DNA of 64,000 nt, taken from assembly GCA_012839745.1 (NCBI GenBank), contig DUMS01000081.1:1-64000 (forward strand), read 5' to 3'. The stretch comes from Tissierellia bacterium. Lineage in GTDB: Bacteria; Bacillota; Clostridia; Tissierellales; Tepidimicrobiaceae. Below are positions 41,890-51,535 of the stretch, in pieces; the first letter of the stretch is position 1; each line of letters starts with the position of its first letter. The notes below the pieces were generated by a model. That model was given only the letters and a program-made list of their open reading frames with translations. It had not been told where the DNA came from and ran no database searches. Made by a program: the position numbers and the translations under genes.

Positions 41890-41971
41890 AAATAAAGTTA
41901 TAAAGGGATGTGCCTAAATGAAATGGTAGTTTGGACAAGAATTACATATATGAATTACTAATTTTCTAGCT

Positions 41972-42007
41972 AAACAGAAAGTTTTTTCAACAAACTTTCT
42001 GTTTTTT
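41972..42007. terminator. Terminator after dapA-like gene
   Basis: AAACAGAAAGTTT (41972-41984) ... AAACTTTCTGTTTTTT (41992-42007). Confidence 0.78.
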
Positions 42008-42359
42008 ATCATTGGAACAATTGATTTTAATATTTTTTTCAAAGCAAAAAAGGTTTTTTATCATAAATGTCGAATAATTAAGTTACATCAAAGTCGTTCT
42101 ATAGGAGTAAACCACTTAATATGTATACTTATCATCCAACTCTTATTTCCTTTCATGAAATTTTATATTTTGAACCAATTTGTGCTTTTATTAGTACTAG
42201 AACAAATTGATATATTCATACATGTTAATGTATATTAAGGAAAAAGTGTACTTCCAAAGAACTAAAAGGATATAGTAAAATAACCTCATTGAAAGATTAA
42301 TTTTGTTATTTACTTGACTAGTGTTGTTAATTGACATAATTATTACAGGGAGGAGAATT

Positions 42360-44255
42360 ATGCAGAATATTGATGATTATTATAATATCCTGTTTATTTC
42401 TACATATGAAGAAATGGCGAAGAGAGCTGAACTAGTTAGTAAAGATTTAGGGATTGAAGTTGACATAATAAGAGGCTTAAATCTATCTAATAGTGTACAA
42501 GCTGTTAGAAAAAGGATACAAAACAGAGTGGTAGATGCAATTATTACTAGAGGTGGTACTGCTTTAAAGATGAAGGAAGAATTTAATATTCCTGTTATAG
42601 AGATAGAAGTGACAATCCTCGATATATTAAAAGCCATAGGAAAAGTTAAAAAACATGTTAAGAGGATTGGGGTTATTGGGTTTCCAAACATAATAGGTAA
42701 TATATCATCATTATCTGAATTTCTTGATATTGAAATAATTGAAATTCAAATAAATAGTATACAAGAAAGTACTGAAGCAGTGAGAAAAGCATCTCAATTA
42801 CAAGTAGATGCGATTGTTGGTGATAGGATTGCAGTGGAAACTGCTGCTGAGTTTGGCATCTATGGCGAACTTATTGTGACGGATTCGTATGAATGTATTG
42901 CCAAATCATTTTATAAAGCTATAGAGATTGCAAATATGAGAAAAAACCAGCTGGCTAAAGCTGAAGAGTTAAGGTTAATAACAGAACTTACTCAAAGTGG
43001 AATAATAGCTATTGATAAGGATGGAATGATTACCCTATTTAACGCTAAAGCAGGGAGAATTTTAAATATAAAACCTGAACTAGCTCTTAATGAACCTGTT
43101 GATAAAATAATTCCAGGTTTTAATTTAACAAGAACTCTTGTAAGAAAGCAAAATGAATTTGATGAAATTGTTAATGTAAATGATAAATATATTGTTCTTC
43201 ATAAAGCTCCCATTTTAATAAACGAAGTTGCATTAGGCGCTGTAGCAACTTTCGACAATTTGGAACAGATACAGTTAATTGAAAAGAAAGCTAGGAAGAA
43301 ATTAAGCGAAAAAGGGCATGTTGCTAAGTTTACTTTTGATTCAATTTTAGGTAATAGTAAAATTATGAAAGATATAAAAGAAAGAGCCAAAAAATATAGT
43401 TTAGTTGATTCAGCTATTTTAATTCATGGTGAAACAGGAACTGGTAAGGAAGTTTTTGCACAGAGCATACACAATCATAGCCTAAGACGGAATGGGCCTT
43501 TTGTTGCAGTAAATTGTGCGGCCCTTCCATATTCATTATTGGAATCAGAGCTTTTTGGATATGTAAAAGGTGCATTTACTGGCGCTAAAGAAGAAGGGAA
43601 AGCAGGTTTGTTTGAACAGGCTCATAAAGGAACTATTTTTTTGGATGAAATCGCTGAAATACCGTTAGATGTACAAGCTAGACTACTAAGAGTATTACAG
43701 GAAGGACAGGTGCAAAGAATAGGTGACGATAGGATTATAAATATAGATATTAGGATTATAAGTGCTACAAATAAAAACTTAGCTGATCTAATTAAATTAA
43801 ACAAATTTAGAGAGGATTTATATTACAGACTAAATGTATTAAATATAAACTTACCGAGCCTTAGGGAAAGGATAGAGGATATACCTATTTTCATAGATCA
43901 TTTCATAACCTTAAAATCTAAAGAGCACAAGAAAATAATAACCAAAGTTGACGATATTGTTATATTAAAACTCTCAACTTATTCTTGGCCAGGTAATGTA
44001 AGACAATTAGAAAATATAGTTGAAAGATTAGTTGTAGAGAGTAGTAATGGGGTAATTTCAATAAATGACTTAAATAATGTATTGGGAGATGAGGTAACGG
44101 AAAATATGAGTGTATTAAATATAGATGAAATTACTAAAAAAACTATTGAAACAGCACTTAAGTTATCAAACAACAACAAAACTTTGGCTGCTAAAACACT
44201 AGGAATTGATAGAACTACACTATGGAGGATGATGAAAAGATATAATATGAGCTAG
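42360..44255 (+). CDS. Sigma-54-dependent activator with PrpR-type N-terminal domain, PAS, AAA+ and Fis HTH
   Basis: GFPNIIGNISSL sensor domain, HGETGTGKEVFAQSIH Walker A, GAFTGAKEEGKAGLFEQA, C-terminal HTH LAAKTLGIDRTTLWRMMKRY; ATG 42360 after GGGAGGAG. Confidence 0.92.
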   Translation: MQNIDDYYNILFISTYEEMAKRAELVSKDLGIEVDIIRGLNLSNSVQAVRKRIQNRVVDAIITRGGTALKMKEEFNIPVIEIEVTILDILKAIGKVKKHVKRIGVIGFPNIIGNISSLSEFLDIEIIEIQINSIQESTEAVRKASQLQVDAIVGDRIAVETAAEFGIYGELIVTDSYECIAKSFYKAIEIANMRKNQLAKAEELRLITELTQSGIIAIDKDGMITLFNAKAGRILNIKPELALNEPVDKIIPGFNLTRTLVRKQNEFDEIVNVNDKYIVLHKAPILINEVALGAVATFDNLEQIQLIEKKARKKLSEKGHVAKFTFDSILGNSKIMKDIKERAKKYSLVDSAILIHGETGTGKEVFAQSIHNHSLRRNGPFVAVNCAALPYSLLESELFGYVKGAFTGAKEEGKAGLFEQAHKGTIFLDEIAEIPLDVQARLLRVLQEGQVQRIGDDRIINIDIRIISATNKNLADLIKLNKFREDLYYRLNVLNINLPSLRERIEDIPIFIDHFITLKSKEHKKIITKVDDIVILKLSTYSWPGNVRQLENIVERLVVESSNGVISINDLNNVLGDEVTENMSVLNIDEITKKTIETALKLSNNNKTLAAKTLGIDRTTLWRMMKRYNMS

Positions 44256-44276
44256 TGATGCACAAGAAAAAAAGTA

Positions 44277-44345
44277 GTTGCAAAATGCAACGTTAAAGAT
44301 TTGCTAATATAAGCAAATCTTTATTTTTATGCTGCAAATAGCAAC
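44277..44345 (+). promoter_or_regulatory. Paired upstream activator sites for the PrpR-like activator
   Basis: GTTGCAAAATGCAAC (44277-44291, perfect palindrome arms GTTGCA/TGCAAC) and GCTGCAAATAGCAAC (44331-44345), centres about 54 bp apart. Confidence 0.6.
44293..44327 (+). terminator. Terminator after prpR-like gene
   Basis: AAAGATTTGCT aatata AGCAAATCTTTATTTTT. Confidence 0.7.
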
Positions 44346-44396
44346 ACAAAATAGAGAGAAAATTAAGAAAATACTGTATTAGTCTAAATTCTATAT

Positions 44397-44413
44397 TTGG
44401 CATAATAATTGCA
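44397..44413 (+). promoter_or_regulatory. Sigma-54 (-24/-12) promoter of the tct/dehydratase operon
   Basis: TTGGCATAATAATTGCA: GG and GC separated by exactly 10 nt, 64 nt before the tctC start. Confidence 0.82.
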
Positions 44414-44476
44414 ATAAAAATATTGAAAAAATTAGTTTATTTTATAACAAAGTAATTCAAAAAAGGAGGAATAAAA

Positions 44477-45031
44477 GTGATTAAAAGAAACCATTTGCTT
44501 AGTTTAGTTAGTTTCATCATGGTTTTATCAGTTGTATTATCAGGTTGTAGTAGCAAAGAAACTGGAAGTGATATTAATTATCCAGAGAAGCCCATTACTG
44601 TATTACAAGGGTTCAAACCTGGCGGGGGTAGCGATACTTTAGCTCAACTAACACAACCTTATTTAGAAAAAATTCTAGGGCAAACATTTGTTAATCAATA
44701 TATACCAGGTGCTACTGGAGCAATTGCTTGGACAGAACTTTGCAAAAAAACTAAGAATGATGGATATACGCTTAGTATCACAAATACTCCTATGCTTATG
44801 ACAAACTATATTATGAATGAGGAAATAACATATACTATAGAAGAATTAGATCCAATTGCTAATGTTGTTACTGATCCAGGTGTGATAGTTGTAGGTAAAG
44901 ATAGTAAATATGAAACCATTCACGATTTTTTGGAAGATGCAAAAGCTAATCCAGGGCAGGTTACTGTTGGAAATTCTGGAGTAGGCGGAGATGATTTCTT
45001 TACAACTTTGTATGATACAAGTGTATGTTAG
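44477..45031 (+). pseudogene. Truncated TctC-type solute-binding lipoprotein (C-terminal part missing)
   Basis: Lipobox VVLSGCSS; PEKPITVLQGFKPGGGSDTLAQLTQPYLEKILGQTFV...GNSGVGGDDFFTTLYDTSVC*; about 184 aa against roughly 320-330 aa in the family. Confidence 0.78.
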
Positions 45032-45350
45032 TGAAACGAAAATTGCTAAAGCAAATAGAATTCAAAATAAAGAACCAGGGGAAGAAAAAGATGACAGCGA
45101 AGAAAAATTTGAGCCTATAAATTATAGACAGGCAATAATATTTACTATTATGATTGCAGCTTACATATTCCTTCTGGAACCCATAGGATATTTTATAATA
45201 ACTCCAATTTACATAGTTTCTACTTATATTTTTCTAAATGCAACAAAAGTAAGAAATATAGTCTTTATATCAATAGGATTCACGGCATTTGTATACTTTT
45301 TGTTTGTTGTATTTTTGAAATTACCAATTCCTATGGGGTTATTGCAATAA
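45021..45350 (+). pseudogene. C-terminal remnant of TctB-type small permease
   Basis: FEPINYRQAIIFTIMIAAYIFLLEPIGYFIITPIYIVSTYIFLNATKVRNIVFISIGFTAFVYFLFVVFLKLPIPMGLLQ; N-terminal TM region absent; overlaps truncated tctC in another frame. Confidence 0.72.
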
Positions 45351-45362
45351 GGAGGGTAAAAG

Positions 45363-46880
45363 ATGATATTTGAAAATTTATTACTGGGTTTAAAAAATGT
45401 AATGTCAATTTCAAGTCTTTTGTCAGTCATTATTGGAACAGCCTTAGGATTATTTGTAGGAGCCATGCCTGGATTGTCAGCAACAATGGCTATTGCTCTT
45501 TTATTGCCAATTACTTTTGGAATGAATCCTGCTACTGGTATCAGTATGTTAGCTTCTCTATACATGGGAGCTATGTATGGAGGCTCAATAGCTGCTATAC
45601 TAATAAAAACTCCAGGTACACCTGCAGCAGCAGCAACAGTAATGGATGGATATCCATTAATGCAGCAAGGGAAAGCTGGAAAGGCTCTTGGAGTTTCATT
45701 AGTTGCATCTTTAATAGGCGGAGTTTTGTCTAGTATAGCTTTATTGACTATTGCGCCTGCTTTAGGAAACTTAGCACTTCAATTTGGACCTGTAGAGCTC
45801 TTTGCTGTTGCTGTATTAGGAATCACTATAATTGGATCATTATCTCAAGGATCCACACTATTAGGACTTTTATCGGGTGCTATTGGTCTATTATTAGCTT
45901 TAGTGGGAATGGATCCTATAACCGGTACTCCAAGGTTTACATTTGGATCAATTTATTTATTCTCAGGAGTTCCTTATACAGTAGCATTAATTGGACTTTT
46001 TTCTATACCACAAGCTATTAAACTAATTCAGAGAGATGAAGAGGAAAAAAAGACAATAAGTAAATTTACAGATAGAATGTTGCCAACATTGCAAGAATTA
46101 AAATTAATGATTCCAAATACTATTAGGTCGTCTATTATAGGTATCGTAACAGGTATTATACCAGGAACTGGTGGAGATACTGCTTGCTGGTTTGCTTATA
46201 ATGAAGCAAAAAGATTTTCAAAGGATAAGGATAAATTCGGAAAAGGCAGCATAGAAGGCCTATCAGCTGCTGAATCAGCAAATAATGCTGTGGTTGGTGG
46301 AGCTTTAATACCTACTCTTACTTTAGGAATTCCAGGCAGTTCTGCAACAGCTATAATTATGGGTGGGCTTATGGTACACGGAATTATGTCTGGTCCTACA
46401 CTTATGACAGAGTATGCAGATGTTACATATACATTAATATGGGCTTTGATGATTAGCAACATTGCAATGTTCGCATTGGGGCTTTTATTTACTAGATTAG
46501 CAATAAACGTAACAAAAATAAGTGATAAAGTGCTGGCACCTATAATAATTGTTCTATGTGTAATAGGTTCCTTTGCTATAAATAATAGTATATTTGATGT
46601 TTACCTAATGTTTGCATTTGGAATCTTAGGATATTTTATGAACAAGATAAATATGCCTACAGCACCTATGGTAGTTGGGATGATTTTAGGACAGATGTTG
46701 GATACAAGTTTACATCAATCTTTGCTAATAGGCCAAGACAGTTGGGCAGTGTTCATTAAGAATCCTATTTCAGCAGCATTATTGTTTATTGCTTTAGTTT
46801 CAATATTGCAGTCAACACCTTTGTTTTCAATAATTAAGAGAAAGATAAAGTCTAAAAAAAGCGATGAAGCTTTAGGCTAA
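45363..46880 (+). CDS. Tripartite tricarboxylate transporter large permease (TctA family)
   Basis: GAMPGLSATMAIALLLPITFGMNPATGISMLASLYMGAMYGGSIAAILIKTPGTPAAAATVMDGYPL. Confidence 0.93.
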   Translation: MIFENLLLGLKNVMSISSLLSVIIGTALGLFVGAMPGLSATMAIALLLPITFGMNPATGISMLASLYMGAMYGGSIAAILIKTPGTPAAAATVMDGYPLMQQGKAGKALGVSLVASLIGGVLSSIALLTIAPALGNLALQFGPVELFAVAVLGITIIGSLSQGSTLLGLLSGAIGLLLALVGMDPITGTPRFTFGSIYLFSGVPYTVALIGLFSIPQAIKLIQRDEEEKKTISKFTDRMLPTLQELKLMIPNTIRSSIIGIVTGIIPGTGGDTACWFAYNEAKRFSKDKDKFGKGSIEGLSAAESANNAVVGGALIPTLTLGIPGSSATAIIMGGLMVHGIMSGPTLMTEYADVTYTLIWALMISNIAMFALGLLFTRLAINVTKISDKVLAPIIIVLCVIGSFAINNSIFDVYLMFAFGILGYFMNKINMPTAPMVVGMILGQMLDTSLHQSLLIGQDSWAVFIKNPISAALLFIALVSILQSTPLFSIIKRKIKSKKSDEALG

Positions 46881-46896
46881 ATTATAGGAGGTTAAG

Positions 46897-48555
46897 ATGG
46901 TGGATCTTAGGAGTAAGAATATGTTAGATGGCCTTTCAGGAGCTTATCCTCGTAGCATATATAAGGCTATGGGGTACGAAGAGAAGGACTTTAAGAAACC
47001 TTTAATTGGTGTGGTTAATTCTTGGACAGAAGCTAATCCAGGACATGCACATCTTAGACAATTAAGTGAATATGTAAAAAGAGGAATTTGGTCTAATGGT
47101 GGAATGCCTGTAGAATTCAACACTATAGCACCATGCGATGGCATAGCACAGGGCAAAGGGATGCATTATATTCTACCTAGTAGAGATATCATATGTGCAT
47201 CTATAGAGTTAATGGTAGAAGCCAATCAATTCGATGGATTAGTAATGCTTTGTTCATGCGATAAGATAGTGCCAGGAATGCTTATGGCAGCTGCTTCTTT
47301 GAATTTGCCTACTATATTTTTGACTGGCGGTCCAATGGAGCCTTATACACACAATGGCGAAGATTTAATTCTAAGTGATGTCAAAGAAGCCATGGGAAGA
47401 TTTAAAGCAGGAATTATTGATGAAAAGGAGTTTAAAACAATTGAAGATCAAACATGCCAAACCTGTGGAGCTTGTGGCATGATGGGCACAGCTAACACTA
47501 TGGGGACTGTTGTAGAAGCTATGGGGTTGTCACTTCCAGGTTGTGGAACAATTAGTGCAGTAGCTTCAGCAAGGCTAAGACTTGCAAAGATGACAGGTGA
47601 AAGAATAGTTGATATGGTAAGGGAAGGCTTAAATTCAAATAAGATAATGACTAAAGATAATATAGAGAATGCCATTAAATACATATTGGCAATTGGTGGA
47701 TCATCAAATGCTATACTACATATACCTGCTATAGCAAAACAGTTAGGCGTGGAATGTAATATTGAGTTATTTGATAAATTGAGTAGAGAAACTCCTTTAT
47801 TAGCAAAATTCAAACCTGCATCGAAATATACATTGAAAGACTTCCATAATGCTGGTGGAGTACAGGCTTTGCTTAAATCATTGTCACCAAAACTTAATCT
47901 TAATGTTTTAACGGTTACAGGTAAGACTATTGGTGAAAACCTAGAAAAAGTAGACTTTATCGAAACTGATGTTATACGTAGCTTAGACAATCCTTTAGCT
48001 TCAGAAGGAGGAATAGCGGTTTTAAAGGGAAATTTAGCTCCTAAAGGAGCAATAGTAAAGCAATCAGGAGTATCAGATAAAATGATGGTTCATAGAGGAC
48101 CTGCTAAAATTGCGAATTCGGAAGAAGAAGTAAGAGAACTATTGCTTAATGGCAGAGTAAAGCATGGCGATGTATTAATAATTAGATATGAAGGCCCTAA
48201 AGGTGGTCCAGGGATGAGAGAATTATCTATTCCTGCAGCCTTATTAGTTGGAATGGGATTAGGCGATTCTGTTGCTATGGTTACTGATGCAAGATATTCA
48301 GGAGCAACTAGGGGCCCATGTATTGGTTATGTAACTCCTGAGGCTGCTGATGGTGGGCCTATAGCCATTGTTGAGGAAGGAGATATTATAAGCATAGATA
48401 TCCCTAATAGATCTATTAATATTGAAATTTCTGATGAAGAAATAAATGATAGATTATCAAAGTGGAAGTACGAACCAAAGAAAGAGTTAAAAGGTTTTTT
48501 GAGAACATATCAAAAGATTGTAAGTGCTGCAAATGAAGGAGCTACTATCTATTAA
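46897..48555 (+). CDS. IlvD/EDD-family dehydratase (dihydroxy-acid or sugar-acid dehydratase)
   Basis: [97 protein letters not shown]. Confidence 0.88.
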   Translation: MVDLRSKNMLDGLSGAYPRSIYKAMGYEEKDFKKPLIGVVNSWTEANPGHAHLRQLSEYVKRGIWSNGGMPVEFNTIAPCDGIAQGKGMHYILPSRDIICASIELMVEANQFDGLVMLCSCDKIVPGMLMAAASLNLPTIFLTGGPMEPYTHNGEDLILSDVKEAMGRFKAGIIDEKEFKTIEDQTCQTCGACGMMGTANTMGTVVEAMGLSLPGCGTISAVASARLRLAKMTGERIVDMVREGLNSNKIMTKDNIENAIKYILAIGGSSNAILHIPAIAKQLGVECNIELFDKLSRETPLLAKFKPASKYTLKDFHNAGGVQALLKSLSPKLNLNVLTVTGKTIGENLEKVDFIETDVIRSLDNPLASEGGIAVLKGNLAPKGAIVKQSGVSDKMMVHRGPAKIANSEEEVRELLLNGRVKHGDVLIIRYEGPKGGPGMRELSIPAALLVGMGLGDSVAMVTDARYSGATRGPCIGYVTPEAADGGPIAIVEEGDIISIDIPNRSINIEISDEEINDRLSKWKYEPKKELKGFLRTYQKIVSAANEGATIY

Positions 48556-48569
48556 GGGGGATAGACAAC

Positions 48570-48836
48570 ATGTATAAAAAGATGCTTATAATAAATGAAA
48601 AAGATAATGTTGGAGTTTTACTAGAAGATTGTAAAGCAGGCGAAGTTTGTCGTTATAGGGATATAGATGTAAAGGCTCTAGAAGATATTCAATTTGGCCA
48701 TAAAATAGCATTAAAGGATATGTCTAGTGGAGACATAGTCTATAAATATGGAGAAGAAATAGGATATGCACTAGAGAATATAGCAAAAGGACAGTGGATT
48801 CATAATCATAACATGGGTTGTAGAAGAGGAAAATAG
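48570..48836 (+). CDS. UxaA-family hydrolyase N-terminal SAF domain protein
   Basis: 88 aa, IQFGHKIALKDMSSGDIVYKYGEEIGYALENIAKGQWIHNHNM. Confidence 0.85.
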   Translation: MYKKMLIINEKDNVGVLLEDCKAGEVCRYRDIDVKALEDIQFGHKIALKDMSSGDIVYKYGEEIGYALENIAKGQWIHNHNMGCRRGK

Positions 48837-48848
48837 GGGGCGACAGTT

Positions 48849-50012
48849 ATGCAATTTATGGGTTATAAAAGAAAAAACGGACAAGTCGGAGTTAGAAATT
48901 ATATAGGTATTATTCCTTCTGTATTTTGTGCAAATAGAGTGGCTAAATTAATTGCAGAGCAAGTAGAAGGTGCAGTTTATTTAAATCATCCTGTGGGATG
49001 CAGTCAAGTGGGTGAAGATTTAGAAATTACAGCAAGAACTCTAATTGCCATGGGTAACCATCCTAATATTGCTGCTGTATTAGTGGTTGGGTTAGGATGT
49101 GAAAGATTTACACCAGATGAATTTGTAAGAAGAGTTTCAAAATCTCTTAAACCTGTTGAAAAAGTAGTAATTCAAGAAGAAGGGGATACTTTAAAAGCAA
49201 TTGAAAAAGGTGTGAGAATAGCAAAAAAATGGGCAGCAGAATTTTCGATGCAAGAAAGAGTTCCTTGTGATATAAAAGATTTGATTGTTGGTGTAAAATG
49301 TGGAGGTACCGATGCTACATCTGGAATAGCTGCTAACCCAGCGGTAGGAGTAATGTCAGATTTGGTTGTAGATAATGGAGGTACTGTTTTATTTTCTGAA
49401 GTTACTGAGTTGCTGGGAGCAGAACATATTTTGGCAGATAGAGCAGTCAGCGAAGAAGTAGCTAATGATATTAGAAATACTATTCTAAAAACGGAAGATA
49501 AGCTGAGGGAAATAGGAACAAAAAAAGAGTTTTGTCATAGAGGAGCACTAATATCTACTGGAAATTTTGATGGTGGAGTAAGCTCAGTGGTAGAAAAAGC
49601 CTTAGGTGGAATATATAAATCAGGTACAAGGCCTATTGAAGGTGTGGTAGGGTATGCTGAAAAACCAGAAAAGCTGGGTGGAGTATATTTAATGAATTCC
49701 CCAGGTCATGATGGTGAAGTTGTAACAAGTTTTGTTGGTGGAAGCGCACAAGTTATTGTATTTACTACAGGTAGAGGTACTCCTACAGGATTTCCATTTG
49801 TTCCGGTAATTAAGGTTACTGGTAATTCTTATACATTTGAAAAGATGAATGAGAACATTGATATAAATGCTGGTACTATAATTAGCGAGGGTGAAAGTAT
49901 TGAATCAAAAGGGAAAGAAATATTCAATTTTTTAATTGAAGTTGCTTCAGGTAAAAAGACTAAAGCAGAAATATTAAAGCATGATGAATTGTTCTGTATA
50001 ACTAGGGTTTAG
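48849..50012 (+). CDS. UxaA-family (altronate dehydratase-like) C-terminal subunit
   Basis: GYKRKNGQVGVRNYIGIIPSVFCANRVAKLIAEQVEGAVYLNHPVGCSQVGED; VGVKCGGTDATSGIAANPAVG. Confidence 0.87.
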   Translation: MQFMGYKRKNGQVGVRNYIGIIPSVFCANRVAKLIAEQVEGAVYLNHPVGCSQVGEDLEITARTLIAMGNHPNIAAVLVVGLGCERFTPDEFVRRVSKSLKPVEKVVIQEEGDTLKAIEKGVRIAKKWAAEFSMQERVPCDIKDLIVGVKCGGTDATSGIAANPAVGVMSDLVVDNGGTVLFSEVTELLGAEHILADRAVSEEVANDIRNTILKTEDKLREIGTKKEFCHRGALISTGNFDGGVSSVVEKALGGIYKSGTRPIEGVVGYAEKPEKLGGVYLMNSPGHDGEVVTSFVGGSAQVIVFTTGRGTPTGFPFVPVIKVTGNSYTFEKMNENIDINAGTIISEGESIESKGKEIFNFLIEVASGKKTKAEILKHDELFCITRV

Positions 50013-50052
50013 CAATTAACGATTAAAAAATGTTAGCAGTGAGGGGAAAACA

Positions 50053-51321
50053 ATGGATATTTTTGAAAAGCTATTAGGAGATGTGCCTATACCAAAATTT
50101 GTAAAGGTTAGACAGAATTTTGAGAGACCTAAAATAGAAAACCTAGAGGAGGAAATAACACAACAACTTAAAAATAAATCATTTTTAAATAAAGTTAATA
50201 AGGGAGATAAAATTGCTATAACTGCTGGTAGTAGGGGTATAGCAAATATAAATAGAGTTATTAAGGAAGTTGTAAGAAATATTAAAGAGGTTGGAGGAGA
50301 ACCTTTTATAGTTCCCGCCATGGGTAGTCACGGCGGTGCTAATGCAGATGGGCAAATTAAAGTTTTATATAGTTTAGGGATAACAGAAGAATTTTGCGGA
50401 GCTCCAATCAGGTCTTCTATGGAGGTAGTAGAATTAGGCAAAACTAAAAATGGATTACCTGTATATATGGATAAGTATGCCAATGAAGCCGATGGTATTG
50501 TAGTAATTAATCGTATTAAACCTCATGTTGGATTTCGTGGACCTTATGAAAGTGGCATAGTGAAGATGATAACCATTGGATTAGGGAAGCAAAAAGGTGC
50601 TGAAGTTTGTCATCAATTAGGATTTGGAAAAATGGCTACAAATTTACCTGAAATAGCTAGTGTAGTTATTGAAAAGAAAAATATCATATTTGCCATGGGA
50701 TTATTAGAAAATGCTTATGATGAAACATATAAAATTGTAACTATGAATAAAGATGAAATTTTAGACTTAGAACCTATGCTACAAGCCGAATCTAAAAGGA
50801 TGACAGCAAAAATTTATTTTGATAAGTTTGATGTTTTAATTGTAGACGAAATAGGAAAGAATATTACGGGAACTGGCATGGATACAAACACTATAGGTAG
50901 ATATCATACTCCTTATGCTACTGGGGGGCCTGAAATTAAAAAAATAGTTGTTCTAGATTTAACTGATGAATCCCATGGTAATGGAAATGGTATTGGGTTG
51001 GCAGATTTTACGACAAGAAGATTTTTCAATAAGATGAAATTTGACCAAACATATCCAAACTCTATTACATCTACTGTTCAAAAGACAATAAAAATTCCTA
51101 TGGTTTTAGACACAGATAAGCTTGCCATACAAGGTGCAATAAAGACTAGTAATTTAGAGGATAAAACTAAAGTTAAAATAGTAAGAATCAAAAATACTTT
51201 AAAATTGGAATATATATTCATTTCGGAAAGCTTAATAGAAGAAGCTAAAGCAAATCCTAATTTAGAAATATTAAGCGAACCAGCAGAATTAAATTTTGAT
51301 ATAAATGGAAATCTTTTTTGA
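50053..51321 (+). CDS. LarA-like (DUF2088, lactate racemase homolog) protein
   Basis: KGDKIAITAGSRGIANINRVIKEVV, FIVPAMGSHGGANADGQ, VVINRIKPHVGFRGPYESGIVKMITIGLGKQKGAEVCH. Confidence 0.78.
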   Translation: MDIFEKLLGDVPIPKFVKVRQNFERPKIENLEEEITQQLKNKSFLNKVNKGDKIAITAGSRGIANINRVIKEVVRNIKEVGGEPFIVPAMGSHGGANADGQIKVLYSLGITEEFCGAPIRSSMEVVELGKTKNGLPVYMDKYANEADGIVVINRIKPHVGFRGPYESGIVKMITIGLGKQKGAEVCHQLGFGKMATNLPEIASVVIEKKNIIFAMGLLENAYDETYKIVTMNKDEILDLEPMLQAESKRMTAKIYFDKFDVLIVDEIGKNITGTGMDTNTIGRYHTPYATGGPEIKKIVVLDLTDESHGNGNGIGLADFTTRRFFNKMKFDQTYPNSITSTVQKTIKIPMVLDTDKLAIQGAIKTSNLEDKTKVKIVRIKNTLKLEYIFISESLIEEAKANPNLEILSEPAELNFDINGNLF

Positions 51322-51426
51322 TAAAATTATATAAGGTGTTCATCGTAACAGAAAGCTAATAGAATAATTTTATGATTGCATAGTAAAAATAGGTAATATA
51401 AATAACAGATGATAAAAAATAGAGAT

Positions 51427-51467
51427 AATACTCCCTTCATATGATAAATATGGAAGGGAGTATTATA
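51427..51467. terminator. Terminator after the larA-like gene
   Basis: AATACTCCCTTC (51427-51438) ... GAAGGGAGTATT (51453-51464) ATATT. Confidence 0.75.
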
Positions 51468-51535
51468 TTATGTTATAATATAAAAAGCTAATAAGGGGAA
51501 ACTTATGGTAAATAATGAATTATAGGAGGTTTGGC

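Noticed and set aside
44991-45350. Complete novel 119-aa membrane protein
   Set aside because: The N-terminal codons are out-of-frame tctC sequence; only the C-terminal part is TctB-like, so it is read as a deletion remnant.
47448-47990. 180-aa minus-strand ORF
   Set aside because: Antisense to the IlvD/EDD dehydratase gene; shadow ORF.
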